This document shows, piece after piece, positions 49,905 to 58,496 of a stretch of 64,000 nt of DNA. Below the pieces are notes generated by a model that was not told where the DNA came from, made no database searches, and worked only from the letters and a program-made list of their open reading frames with translations. The DNA lies in contig NZ_VNHS01000012.1 in assembly GCF_008124765.1 (NCBI RefSeq), positions 248,001-312,000 on the forward strand, given 5' to 3'. Every line of letters starts with the position of its first letter. The stretch's first letter is position 1. Made by a program: the position numbers and the translations under genes. The stretch comes from Paenibacillus methanolicus. GTDB taxonomy: Bacteria; Bacillota; Bacilli; Paenibacillales; Paenibacillaceae.

Positions 49905-50738
49905 ATGATCAAGAAGGTCGCGGTAGTTATTTCGGTGGTTCTGCTATTCCCATTCGGCAACCTTGCTAGTGCTGCTCCCGCCCCTCTACCGCTCCAACTT
50001 GCCCAGTCGTCGACAAGCAAAGCGATTGCATTTTCGGACATTAATTTAGAGGTGTCCGTTCGTCAGGCAATCAAGAAACCGGTTGGCCAGATTACGGCCA
50101 AGGACATGGCAGCCTTGACCAAGCTGGAGGCCAAAAGCAGGAATATCGTTAGTTTGAACGGTATGGAAGCTGCTGTTAACCTGACCGAGCTTGATATTTC
50201 GTCGAACAAAATTACGGATTTGAAACCGCTGACCAATCTCTTGAAACTAAAACGGCTCAATATCTCGAATAATCCGCTTCAAACCTTGCAGCCACTGGCA
50301 AAGCTTGCGAATTTGAACACATTGAAGGCGGAGAACAGTCAGCTTACGGACTTGAGCGTACTTGAGCACCTCTGCAGGTTGAACGAGCTATCTATTTCCA
50401 ACAGGGCTGAAGGTAATCCTGAATATCGAAACCAACTTGGGTACATTGCGCTTCAATACATATCCCAGCTGGCGTCATTAAACAAGTTGACTGCTAGGGA
50501 CCTGGGAATAGACGATCTGTCCTTTCTATTAAACTTGACGGAATTAGCCGAGGTGGATCTGCAAGATAACCGTATCCCTACATGGGGAATTTGGGAGATT
50601 AGTCAGAGCCACAGCGCTGCGCTAGGCCAAGGCGATATTCTTAATATTGCGAATAATGCCATTGACACGGCTCCCGGCGGGGAAGGAATATTATTTATCG
50701 ACGGATTGTCGCAAAAAGGGGTAACCGTTCTTTATTGA
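49905..50738 (+). CDS. Secreted leucine-rich-repeat protein
   Basis: About 277 residues; signal peptide 1-25 (A-S-A-A-P). A short cap is followed by internalin-like 22-residue repeats from about 85 (L-T-E-L-D-I-S-S-N-K-I-T-D-L-K-P-L, L-K-R-L-N-I-S-N-N-P-L, L-N-T-L-K-A-E-N-S-Q-L-T-D-L). No cell-wall anchor motif. Such repeats bind proteins or glycans, so an adhesin or matrix component fits the EPS context. ATG 49905 has AGAGGAG upstream. Inserted between glycosyltransferase and beta-helix genes with its own terminator. Confidence 0.82.
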   Translation: MIKKVAVVISVVLLFPFGNLASAAPAPLPLQLAQSSTSKAIAFSDINLEVSVRQAIKKPVGQITAKDMAALTKLEAKSRNIVSLNGMEAAVNLTELDISSNKITDLKPLTNLLKLKRLNISNNPLQTLQPLAKLANLNTLKAENSQLTDLSVLEHLCRLNELSISNRAEGNPEYRNQLGYIALQYISQLASLNKLTARDLGIDDLSFLLNLTELAEVDLQDNRIPTWGIWEISQSHSAALGQGDILNIANNAIDTAPGGEGILFIDGLSQKGVTVLY

Positions 50739-50782
50739 AGTCGTGTCATTGCTTAACCTGCCCGTCGGATGTTATGAACCAG

Positions 50783-50817
50783 AGCAAGTCGGCCATTAGG
50801 CGGGCTTGCTTTTTTAC
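50783..50817 (+). terminator. Terminator after the LRR gene
   Basis: AGCAAG/CTTGCT outer arms with mismatched GC inner stem and T6. Confidence 0.75.
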
Positions 50818-50967
50818 GTTTCATCTTGTCTAGCGAAGCCATATGGCGCCAGGAATAAAATGTAGAACATTTAAGAGACCCATTGAATAGACTGGAATTA
50901 AACAGGTGATTAGTTCGCATAGCACGATTCGATCGTTGGGGGGAATTCGGCGAAAGAGGTGGGGGAA

Positions 50968-52857
50968 ATGGCTGTTAGCAAAACGAACTACATGGGCTTG
51001 ACGTTGTGGGGAGAATCGGATCAAGTCGCCAATCTCGATTTATCGGAGAATTTCAGCAAGATCAGCCAAGACCTTGGTGCCAGGGCGATCAATGTCGTGA
51101 TGCAAGGGGTGGTGCCGGGCGGGCAGGTAGATAACACTTCCTTGCTGCAGCGCCTCGTAAATACGACGGCGGGCAATGATATTATTTTGCATTTTCCGGC
51201 TGGAAATTATCGAATTGACGGCAAGGTGACGATCGCGGGGAAAAATGTCATCCTAACCGGCGCCGGCCGCTTGGTCGGGACGGGGGTTTTTAGCCTTACT
51301 GCCGCCTCTATAGAGGCGGAAAGCAACGCGCTTGATGTCACGAGCGGGGACTACTTGATTACTTCATCAGGGGCAAGCAACCTATCCCCAGGCGATTATA
51401 TTCAAATCAGAGGCGCCATTGTGCATTCGGACTATGTGCCGGCAGCATCGCGGTACCCGAATGTCAAGTTCATTGCGATTGTTGATCGGGTCGATGGCAA
51501 CATCATTCGGTTGGATCGTAAGCTCATGTATTCATTAAGCAATGTATTTTTTAGTAAAATAAACGCTCCCTACAACGCCACCATTACAGATGGGCTGATT
51601 TTCGACGGCGTAGGCGTGCTGCTGCAATATTGCAAGGGGGGCGAAATACGAGTTGCCGGCACGGGGATAAGGACGGGTTCCTCTTTGTTGACTGTCAACC
51701 AAAGCTGCGATCTGAAAATCACGCTGAAGGCTTCCAACTTGCTTTGCACGCATGCCATGACCGTTCAAGATACGAACAACTTTTGGTTGGATGTGCTAAC
51801 GACCAATGTGGGTACGCCGGGCGTAGGATCAAGAGCGATCAGGGGCAACGGTCTTCAAGGCGGGTTGATCCGATATACCTGCAATAATTCCGTTGTCGGG
51901 GACGTCACCATTTACTCTTCGCGCTCCATTAATCTGGATGCGACCTCGATCGGCGTCGGACGCTATTATCGGGATAACGGAATTGTGTCCAATAATCGGC
52001 TGGAATGTATTCAATTTACGGAAACGGACGATCTCCAGATCAAAGTAAATCTCTCGGAGGTCGATGATCAAGGCGTAGAGTTGCACAGCTGCTTTAACAG
52101 CGAGATCGAAGGAAGAATCACGACGCTGCCTGGGGCGACGGAAGGCGCGATCGTCATTAAAGGGTTTTCTCGCAATGTAACGATTAAAAATATTGTCATA
52201 CGCTGCTACAACCATTACGGAATCAAATTTGAATATGCGGATGCAATGTATGGCGGACATCGCGTAATCGCTCCCGATATCGAGAATTTGAATCCTTCAT
52301 CTAGAGCCGGCATTTCGATACGAGATGCGTTGGTTGCCCAAGACGCGAACGTGGAAATCGTCGGGGGAATTATCTCCGCGTTCAATCCCGTGTTGATAGC
52401 TCCGAATTTAAATCGCGTATCAATAACGGGATCCAATTTAATCGGCAAGGGCGGGCATGTGATCGGTTCCGAGTCGGACTTTCTTTATGTGGATCGTATA
52501 ACGGTCCGATCCCCGGTGGCCGTACATGCGGTAGTTAGCGCGGGTCCCAATGACCGCATTTCGAACGTATTGGCGCCCAACTGCGATATTTACATCAAGA
52601 CACCCGCGCTAAACGGATTCGATATTTCGCGCTTTCCGTTTAATTCGGTGCTATCCATCGGTTTCGAGGGCGTGAACTGGATTATTTACTGCGATAAAAA
52701 TCCGTATCAAGTCAATACCGCGCCGACAAGATTTAATTGGCAGGTGGGACACAGTTTCGACTTTAGGCGACCGACGCGGGGCGGCAAGAAAGGGATCGTC
52801 TGCATCGAAGCCGGGACGCCGGGTATATGGAAAAGTTACGGGGCAATCGATGTGTAG
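50968..52857 (+). CDS. Tailspike-like right-handed beta-helix protein
   Basis: About 629 residues. The first 40 (N-Y-M-G-L-T-L-W-G-E-S-D-Q-V-A-N-L-D-L-S-E-N-F) resemble the head-binding end of phage tail spikes; the bulk is a pectate-lyase-like parallel beta-helix starting F-P-A-G-N-Y-R-I-D-G. Such proteins cut or bind acidic polysaccharides. There is no signal peptide, so export is unexplained. Its place inside the EPS cluster suggests a depolymerase, lyase or epimerase acting on the EPS, or a domesticated phage gene. ATG 50968 follows GAGGTGGGGG. Confidence 0.75.
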   Translation: MAVSKTNYMGLTLWGESDQVANLDLSENFSKISQDLGARAINVVMQGVVPGGQVDNTSLLQRLVNTTAGNDIILHFPAGNYRIDGKVTIAGKNVILTGAGRLVGTGVFSLTAASIEAESNALDVTSGDYLITSSGASNLSPGDYIQIRGAIVHSDYVPAASRYPNVKFIAIVDRVDGNIIRLDRKLMYSLSNVFFSKINAPYNATITDGLIFDGVGVLLQYCKGGEIRVAGTGIRTGSSLLTVNQSCDLKITLKASNLLCTHAMTVQDTNNFWLDVLTTNVGTPGVGSRAIRGNGLQGGLIRYTCNNSVVGDVTIYSSRSINLDATSIGVGRYYRDNGIVSNNRLECIQFTETDDLQIKVNLSEVDDQGVELHSCFNSEIEGRITTLPGATEGAIVIKGFSRNVTIKNIVIRCYNHYGIKFEYADAMYGGHRVIAPDIENLNPSSRAGISIRDALVAQDANVEIVGGIISAFNPVLIAPNLNRVSITGSNLIGKGGHVIGSESDFLYVDRITVRSPVAVHAVVSAGPNDRISNVLAPNCDIYIKTPALNGFDISRFPFNSVLSIGFEGVNWIIYCDKNPYQVNTAPTRFNWQVGHSFDFRRPTRGGKKGIVCIEAGTPGIWKSYGAIDV

Positions 52858-52868
52858 CGAAGAGCCTA

Positions 52869-52898
52869 AAAAAACACCCTCGGCAAGGGTGTTTTTTG
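52869..52898 (+). terminator. Terminator after the beta-helix gene
   Basis: CACCCT CGGC AAGGGTG stem-loop with A7 before and T6 after. Confidence 0.9.
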
Positions 52899-52914
52899 TT
52901 TTCGGCGGGATGTT

Positions 52915-52988
52915 TTGACACGAACCGTATCAATGTTTAGTATAATCGGTCAATAATCGTTGACACGATACAAAATGTAACATATATT
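52915..52988 (+). promoter_or_regulatory. EPS promoter 2 with operator-like dyad
   Basis: TTGACA (52960-52965), 17-bp spacer, TATATT (52983-52988); GATACAAAATGTAAC (52967-52981) fills the spacer. Upstream, GACACGAACCGTATC (52917-52931) is a weaker copy, and a TATAAT at 52941-52946 may mark a second start. Confidence 0.72.
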
Positions 52989-53043
52989 AAAGATGTGGAG
53001 TGGAGAGGAAATGTAGTAGAGAAATGTTAATGGAGGAACCATA

Positions 53044-54066
53044 ATGAAAATTCTAGTGACAGGTGCAGCAGGCTTTATCGGATCGTTCACGGCGAAGAAA
53101 TTATTGCAGGAAGGCCATGAAGTCGTAGGCCTGGATAACTTAAATGATTATTATGATCCGCAGTTAAAGCAAGACCGCTTGACTCAGTTGGCGCCGTATG
53201 AACGTTTTACGTTCGTGAAGATGGACTTGGAGAATTACGAGGCATTGGCCGAGTTGTGTGAAAACCATCGTTTCGACCAAATCATCCATCTGGCCGCACA
53301 GGCGGGGGTTCGTTATAGTCTTGTCAATCCGCATGCCTATATCCAATCCAATTTGGTTGGATTTACCAATATTCTTGAAGTATGTCGTCATCAAAAGGTT
53401 AGTCATTTGATTTATGCTTCTTCGAGTTCCGTTTACGGACTTAACCAGAAGATGCCTTTCTCTGAGAACGACGCTGTTGACCATCCGGTCAGCTTGTACG
53501 CGGCAACGAAGAAATCCAATGAACTATTGGCCCACTCCTATAGTCATCTCTATAATATTCCAACAACTGGACTTCGCTTCTTCACGGTATACGGCCCGAT
53601 GGGACGGCCGGACATGGCGTACTTCTCTTTCGCCAAAAAAATCATGGCCGGCGAGAAAATACAAATTTTCAACTATGGTGATATGAAACGGGACTTTACG
53701 TATATTGACGATATCGTCGAGGGTATTACGCAGCTGTTGAACCAAATTCCAACGCCGAATCCTGCATGGAACCCGGTGGAAATGACCTCCTCCGATAGCT
53801 CTGCGCCTTACCGGATTTATAATATCGGCAATAACCAACCGGTAGAACTGCTTCATTTTGTAAAGACGCTGGAGGCTCACTTGGGCAAAGAAGCCGTGTT
53901 TGAATTCCTTCCGATGCAGGACGGAGACGTTCAAGCGACCTATGCGGATACCGATTTGCTTAATGCAACGACCGGATTTAAACCCGTCACGCCAATCGAA
54001 GAGGGATTGAAACGCTTCGTGGAGTGGTTCTCCGTTTACTATGCGAATGAAGCGGCCAACGTATAA
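53044..54066 (+). CDS. UDP-glucuronate 4-epimerase-like NAD-dependent epimerase
   Basis: 340 residues, extended short-chain dehydrogenase: G-A-A-G-F-I-G near the N-terminus, catalytic S-S-S-S-V-Y-G and Y-A-A-T-K-K (Y-x3-K). N-D-Y-Y-D-P and G-R-P-D-M-A with F-N-Y-G-D-M-K-R-D-F-T-Y-I-D-D are typical of UDP-GlcA 4-epimerases, which make UDP-GalA. With Ugd and GalU in the cluster this gives an acidic sugar route. Simple UDP-Glc 4-epimerase activity is less likely but not excluded. Own promoter upstream. Confidence 0.88.
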   Translation: MKILVTGAAGFIGSFTAKKLLQEGHEVVGLDNLNDYYDPQLKQDRLTQLAPYERFTFVKMDLENYEALAELCENHRFDQIIHLAAQAGVRYSLVNPHAYIQSNLVGFTNILEVCRHQKVSHLIYASSSSVYGLNQKMPFSENDAVDHPVSLYAATKKSNELLAHSYSHLYNIPTTGLRFFTVYGPMGRPDMAYFSFAKKIMAGEKIQIFNYGDMKRDFTYIDDIVEGITQLLNQIPTPNPAWNPVEMTSSDSSAPYRIYNIGNNQPVELLHFVKTLEAHLGKEAVFEFLPMQDGDVQATYADTDLLNATTGFKPVTPIEEGLKRFVEWFSVYYANEAANV

Positions 54067-54084
54067 TACTTCATTACCAAATGG

Positions 54085-54120
54085 AAATAAAATTGCACCT
54101 TACGGTGCAATTTTATTTTA
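54085..54120 (+). terminator. Hairpin after the epimerase gene
   Basis: A 15-bp perfect stem AAATAAAATTGCACC/GGTGCAATTTTATTT with TTAC-type loop. It ends 18 bp before the wzy start, so it may attenuate rather than stop transcription. Confidence 0.75.
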
Positions 54121-54137
54121 ATGCCCGAGGTGTAATT

Positions 54138-55445
54138 ATGAACTTTCTTATCGTGCTGAGCGTAATTCTGTCACTGACTTCGGGGATGTACAGCCAATTT
54201 GCGACTACCTCAAGTATTTCGCTCACGCTTCTACCGGTCATCATCATCATGGCCTGGTCGATCCTGCGCGTCCTGAAGGATAAACGAATTCAGCCCCTTG
54301 GCGGCCATTACCTCATCATTTTCCTGGCCGTTACGGTCTTGGTCGTGGGCATGTTTAAAACGGGGCTCAATTCGACCATGTTAAAGGTCATCATCTATTA
54401 CGTGTTCTTGCTCATCCTGGCGAATGAAATGACGAACAAAAGTTTGAATCTTCTCTACAAGCTCATGCTGCCGCTCGGGCTGCTGATGTCCATTGACATT
54501 TTTTATGCCGTTGCAAAGGTAAAGCAGATCGGGTTTACGTTTAATAGTTTGAGGGCATACACGCTCATGGACAAACAGTATATTGGTACGCTGTTCCTGG
54601 TTGCGATCCCGGTAGCCATCTGGCATTTTGTCAAAAAGAAAAGCATATTCTATTTGGCGTTATCCGTGCTATTTATCGTTACGAGTATTCTGTTCATGCA
54701 AATTAAGACGCTCATCCTCGCACTTGGCCTCAGTTTCTTTGTGGTAATGTGGGTTTTTCGTGTCGTCCCCAAAATCAAGTTGGCAATCGTTGCGCTCCTT
54801 ACCATGGCTCTATTAGTCGTTGGAGTCACGACGTTCAAACAGCACATGCCGAGCCAAATTGTAGCGGCGGCGAGTTTCATTTTGGGCGATACCAGCGAGG
54901 TGAATCAGCGGGATCTGAAATACGTGGACACGGTCGCCATGCGCCAAGAGATCAAAGACCGCATGATGGACTTGTTTAAAGAAAATTATATGTTGGGCAT
55001 CGGATTCGGTAATTATGCGAAGCTGGATGGCGGTTTGATGAAGTCGGCCGCAAATCCGAAAGAGATTATCCAGTTGCCGAATGCCTCGGAGAACGGCATG
55101 CTCAGCTTCCTAGTCGAGGGGGGGATTCTATCCACCCTGATGCACGTGGTGCTTCTCGTGTACCTGATTTTTCAAGCATCGCGAATTCGGCATGTCACGA
55201 TGAACGTACTGATCGGCTTTACCGTTCTGATTGCTTTCGTGATTTCAAACTTTGTGCAGGACAATACCTACTTCTTCACATACTGGTTTTTTATTGCGGT
55301 GGGCATTTACCACTGCAGCCCGAAAGGACAACGCGAGCAGGAGGATGCGGCCGCAGAAGAGTACGCGGACAGTGTCGAGCAGGACCAGCTTGGGTTTACT
55401 AAGCATTTATTGGCGGCGAGTCCAACCCATAACCGCCCGGTATAA
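54138..55445 (+). CDS. Wzy-type EPS polymerase / O-antigen ligase family
   Basis: About 435 residues with 10-12 hydrophobic segments and a large loop between about residues 255 and 335 (before E-N-G-M-L-S-F-L-V-E-G-G), the arrangement of Wzy/O-antigen ligase proteins. It would join flipped repeat units on the outer face of the membrane. Sequence in this family is poorly conserved; the call rests on topology and neighbours. ATG 54138 has GAGGTG upstream, later than the open frame's first start. Confidence 0.82.
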   Translation: MNFLIVLSVILSLTSGMYSQFATTSSISLTLLPVIIIMAWSILRVLKDKRIQPLGGHYLIIFLAVTVLVVGMFKTGLNSTMLKVIIYYVFLLILANEMTNKSLNLLYKLMLPLGLLMSIDIFYAVAKVKQIGFTFNSLRAYTLMDKQYIGTLFLVAIPVAIWHFVKKKSIFYLALSVLFIVTSILFMQIKTLILALGLSFFVVMWVFRVVPKIKLAIVALLTMALLVVGVTTFKQHMPSQIVAAASFILGDTSEVNQRDLKYVDTVAMRQEIKDRMMDLFKENYMLGIGFGNYAKLDGGLMKSAANPKEIIQLPNASENGMLSFLVEGGILSTLMHVVLLVYLIFQASRIRHVTMNVLIGFTVLIAFVISNFVQDNTYFFTYWFFIAVGIYHCSPKGQREQEDAAAEEYADSVEQDQLGFTKHLLAASPTHNRPV

Positions 55446-55472
55446 CTCGGTATACGCGAAGGAGCCTTTAAC

Positions 55473-56693
55473 ATGAAAATCATGATCATCAATACGTTGT
55501 ATCATCCTAACCTTGTAGGAGGGGCAGAGAAATCCGTCCAAATGCTTGCGGAGGAGATCGTAAAGGAGGGGCACGCGCCTGTCATTGTCAGTACGGCGGA
55601 CTCCGATCATACCGATTTCGTTAATGGCATCAAGGTGTATTATTTAAGTCATCGCAATGTCTATTGGGGAGCAGTGACAACAGGGAAGAATGCGCTAGTT
55701 CGCTCGGCCTGGCATGTGGTAGACATGTACAATCCCATTATGTTAAAGAAGCTAACCGAGGTCATTCGGGATGAAGCGCCGGATGTCATACATACGAACA
55801 ATATTACGGGATTTTCGGTAGCGCCTTGGGTAGCGGCCAAAAAACTAAATGTCCCCGTCGTCCATACGCTGCGGGATTACTCGCTGTTGTGCCCGCGGGC
55901 ATCGATGTTCAGAGAAGGGCGCAACTGCGAAACGCGCTGCGGCGGCTGCAAAGTGTTCACTAACCATAAGCAGAAATTGAGCAATGAAGGCTACGTGGAC
56001 TACGTTGTCGGGAATTCGCAATTCATTATCGATCGGCATAAGAAGCAGGGTTTCTTCTCCGCGACGCCATCGCAGCGCGTATATAATGGCGCGGAAATCT
56101 TGTCGGCGAATTCGCACGAAGAGGCCGACAAGCGTACAGGCAGAATGAAATTCTTGTTTATGGGGAGAATCGAGGAGACGAAAGGGGTCAAATACCTCTT
56201 GGATGCCTTCAATGAGTTCCCGCAGGTAGAGCTCTGGCTCGCCGGCAAGGTATACGATGCTAGCATTCAGGCAAATGTTGACCAAAATAATTATAAAGAA
56301 CATATTAAATTTCTTGGTTACGTCAAGCCAGCCGAGGTCATCCCCCAAGTGGACGCCGTGCTTGTTCCGTCCTTGTGGCACGAGCCGCTGGCCCGAGTGG
56401 TGCTGGAGGCATATACGTATGGCAAGCCGGTGGTTGGCTCGAATCGAGGCGGTAATCCGGAGAGCATTATCCATGAAGGCACGGGATATATTTTCGATCC
56501 GGACGATAAGGACAGCCTGAGGTCCATTATATCCAAGATTATCGACAACCCGCAGCTTCTCCTGGCAATGAGGGAGAAAATCGCGGTAACAATCCAAGAT
56601 TTCGACATCCATTTGACGGCAAAGAACTATTTATCGATCTACGAGGAAGTGCTGCCAAAGACTTCGGCCAGGAATGCGGTTTCAATGAAATAA
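55473..56693 (+). CDS. GT4-family glycosyltransferase with Cys-rich insert
   Basis: 406 residues, GT-B. N-terminal N-T-L-Y-H-P-N-L-V-G-G-A-E-K-S and a donor half with F-M-G-R-I-E-E-T-K-G and L-W-H-E-P-L-A-R-V-V-L-E-A-Y. An insert at about 145-165 has C-P...C-E-T-R-C-G-G-C, a cysteine cluster seen in a subset of EPS transferases and possibly metal-binding. Adds a sugar to the EPS unit; donor unknown. Starts 27 bp after wzy. Confidence 0.88.
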   Translation: MKIMIINTLYHPNLVGGAEKSVQMLAEEIVKEGHAPVIVSTADSDHTDFVNGIKVYYLSHRNVYWGAVTTGKNALVRSAWHVVDMYNPIMLKKLTEVIRDEAPDVIHTNNITGFSVAPWVAAKKLNVPVVHTLRDYSLLCPRASMFREGRNCETRCGGCKVFTNHKQKLSNEGYVDYVVGNSQFIIDRHKKQGFFSATPSQRVYNGAEILSANSHEEADKRTGRMKFLFMGRIEETKGVKYLLDAFNEFPQVELWLAGKVYDASIQANVDQNNYKEHIKFLGYVKPAEVIPQVDAVLVPSLWHEPLARVVLEAYTYGKPVVGSNRGGNPESIIHEGTGYIFDPDDKDSLRSIISKIIDNPQLLLAMREKIAVTIQDFDIHLTAKNYLSIYEEVLPKTSARNAVSMK

Positions 56694-56738
56694 CGCGAAA
56701 TCCCTGATTCTAAAAGATGAAAACTATTGAAAAAGTCC

Positions 56739-56795
56739 TTGACACCGTTACAAAATGTATCGTAAAGTTGTGGTATTAATGATACAGATAGTATC
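56739..56795 (+). promoter_or_regulatory. EPS promoter 3 with two operator-like dyads
   Basis: TTGACA (56739-56744), 18-bp spacer, TAAAGT (56763-56768), with GTTACAAAATGTATC (56747-56761) in the spacer. A second dyad GATACAGATAGTATC lies at 56781-56795, centres 34 bp apart. Confidence 0.72.
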
Positions 56796-56818
56796 AATTA
56801 TTAGCTGGAGGTTACAAA

Positions 56819-57571
56819 GTGGAACTCAAACAATACGTTGCCGCCGTTAAGAAAAAAATATGGTTCATCCTCGCAATAACAATCATCTTTGCAATTTTAG
56901 CAGGTGTATATAGTTCTACCATGGTGAAGCCGGTTTATCAGGCATCCGCCAAACTGGTCGTTAACAAAACGAACAGCGAAGACCCCAATACCCCCCCAAG
57001 TTTTGATTCCATTAACACGAACTTACTATTGATCAACACCTACAAGGAAATTATTACGTCCTACGCCATATTGGATATCGTAACCGAGAAGTATCCGCAA
57101 ATTACGCAGAGCTCCAGCGAGTTAAGCAGATCGATCGCGGTCAGCTCCGCCATCCAGTCGCAAGTCATGACGGTCGTTGCACGCGGCTCCTCTTATGAAG
57201 AGGCGGCTTCTATCGTCAATGCGGTCGCGGAAACCTTCAAGACTCAAGTTACTAAAATAATGAATGTCGATAATGTCGAAATTTTGAATACGGCAAAATT
57301 GGATCAGCCGACAAGCCCCGTCACGCCTAGTCCGATCGCTTCAATACTCGTCGCCATCATCCTTGGGCTGCTGCTTTCCACAGGTGGCGTCATCGCGCTG
57401 TATCACTTGGACGACACGGTAAAGTCGGAGAGCGACATTCTGAATCTGACCTCGAGTCCGGTGCTGGCCGTGATTCACACCGTCCGCAAACAAGACATCG
57501 CTCAGCGCGGCAACAGCGTAAGACAAACCATTCCAACGGGGGAGCAAACGTATGTCTCGTCAAATAACTAA
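56819..57571 (+). CDS. Wzz-type chain-length determinant / BY-kinase membrane adaptor
   Basis: 250 residues, GTG start with GGAGG 7 nt upstream. Membrane segment at about 15-37, an extracellular coiled region, P-rich motif P-T-S-P-V-T-P-S-P, and a second membrane segment at about 170-192 followed by a cytosolic tail. In Bacillota the adaptor and kinase are separate chains, as here. It activates the BY-kinase and sets polymer length. Overlaps the kinase gene by 20 bp. Confidence 0.9.
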   Translation: MELKQYVAAVKKKIWFILAITIIFAILAGVYSSTMVKPVYQASAKLVVNKTNSEDPNTPPSFDSINTNLLLINTYKEIITSYAILDIVTEKYPQITQSSSELSRSIAVSSAIQSQVMTVVARGSSYEEAASIVNAVAETFKTQVTKIMNVDNVEILNTAKLDQPTSPVTPSPIASILVAIILGLLLSTGGVIALYHLDDTVKSESDILNLTSSPVLAVIHTVRKQDIAQRGNSVRQTIPTGEQTYVSSNN

Positions 57572-58220
57572 TCAAGTCAATACGCTAACCTACCACAGTC
57601 CCGCATCGCCGATAGCTGAGGAATATCGAACGCTTCGGACCAATATCGGCTTCTCGGCTGCTTCCGGCGACCGGATCTGCACCATTGTCGTTACTTCCGG
57701 ATCCGCAGAGGAAGGGAAGACGGCCACCGTTACGAATCTAGCGATCACGTTCGCTCAAGAAGGGAAGCGTGTGCTGCTGGTTGATGCAGACCTTCGCAAA
57801 CCTGTCCTTCACAACATTCTGAGGAGCGCCAAAAGCGCAGGCCTTACAAACGTATTGCGCGGTCAGGCCAAATGGCAGGAGGTCGTTCAAGATACGGAAG
57901 TTCAAAACTTGTCGTTTCTCGCGGCCGGGACGCATCTGAATAATCCTTTGGAACTTCTCAATTCGAACAGCATGTGGAATTTGCTCGAAGAATTGAAGGC
58001 GAATTTCGAAGTGATTCTGTTCGATTCCTCGCCATGTTTATCTGTGTCAGAACCTGTCATACTCGCTTCGATTTGCGATGGCGTCGTTATCGTAACGCAA
58101 GCGGGCAAAACAAAGAAGGACGCATTCGCAAAGGTCAACAACAAGCTGGAACGGGCGCGCGCCACCGTGCTCGGCGTCGTGCTGAACAATGTAAAAGACA
58201 ACAAGCGGGAAGCTCTATAG
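57552..58220 (+). CDS. CpsD/CapB-type BY-kinase without a C-terminal tyrosine cluster
   Basis: 222 residues of the BY-kinase P-loop fold: E-E-Y-R-T-L-R-T-N-I, Walker A S-G-S-A-E-E-G-K-T-A, Walker A' L-L-V-D-A-D-L-R-K-P and Walker B V-I-L-F-D-S-S-P. The Walker A differs from the usual P-x-E-G-K-S-T, Walker B has D-S-S-P where D-T-P-P is usual, and the C-terminus ends D-N-K-R-E-A-L with no tyrosines, so the standard autophosphorylation cluster is missing. No frameshifted tyrosine-rich tail is visible after the stop. It may control export without tyrosine cycling. Confidence 0.88.
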   Translation: MSRQITNQVNTLTYHSPASPIAEEYRTLRTNIGFSAASGDRICTIVVTSGSAEEGKTATVTNLAITFAQEGKRVLLVDADLRKPVLHNILRSAKSAGLTNVLRGQAKWQEVVQDTEVQNLSFLAAGTHLNNPLELLNSNSMWNLLEELKANFEVILFDSSPCLSVSEPVILASICDGVVIVTQAGKTKKDAFAKVNNKLERARATVLGVVLNNVKDNKREAL

Positions 58221-58411
58221 CCGTCGTAATTCATGCCAATAACAACACTTTATCATAACAAGAGAGCCTTATCGGCTGCTCGTTGGTAACGTCCGCTGCA
58301 CCATTATCACTGCGGACACTCGGTCATGCTGTGGGTTTCGAAGGAAACCTTAGACGATCTCGTCAAGGGTATGATGTGAGGTAGGGTTAGATGCCCTCTT
58401 TTACTTGCATG

Positions 58412-58461
58412 ATGTAAATACGAGTCGTGCTGTTGGACAACGGCACAACTCGTATTTACAT
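58412..58461 (+). promoter_or_regulatory. Long inverted repeat upstream of galU
   Basis: Two 19-nt arms (58412-58430 and 58443-58461, one mismatch) around a 12-nt loop that can pair further (GTTG/CAAC). No T run follows, so it is not an ordinary terminator on the plus strand. It ends 35 bp before the galU ATG. Confidence 0.65.
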
Positions 58462-58496
58462 ACATATCAAATACAAGTAGATGGGAGATAGCGAGA

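Noticed and set aside
52915-52946. TTGACA...TATAAT as a promoter before the epimerase gene
   Set aside because: The spacer is 20 bp, too long for a good sigma-A promoter; the TTGACA-17-TATATT pair just downstream is preferred, though the TATAAT may still be used.
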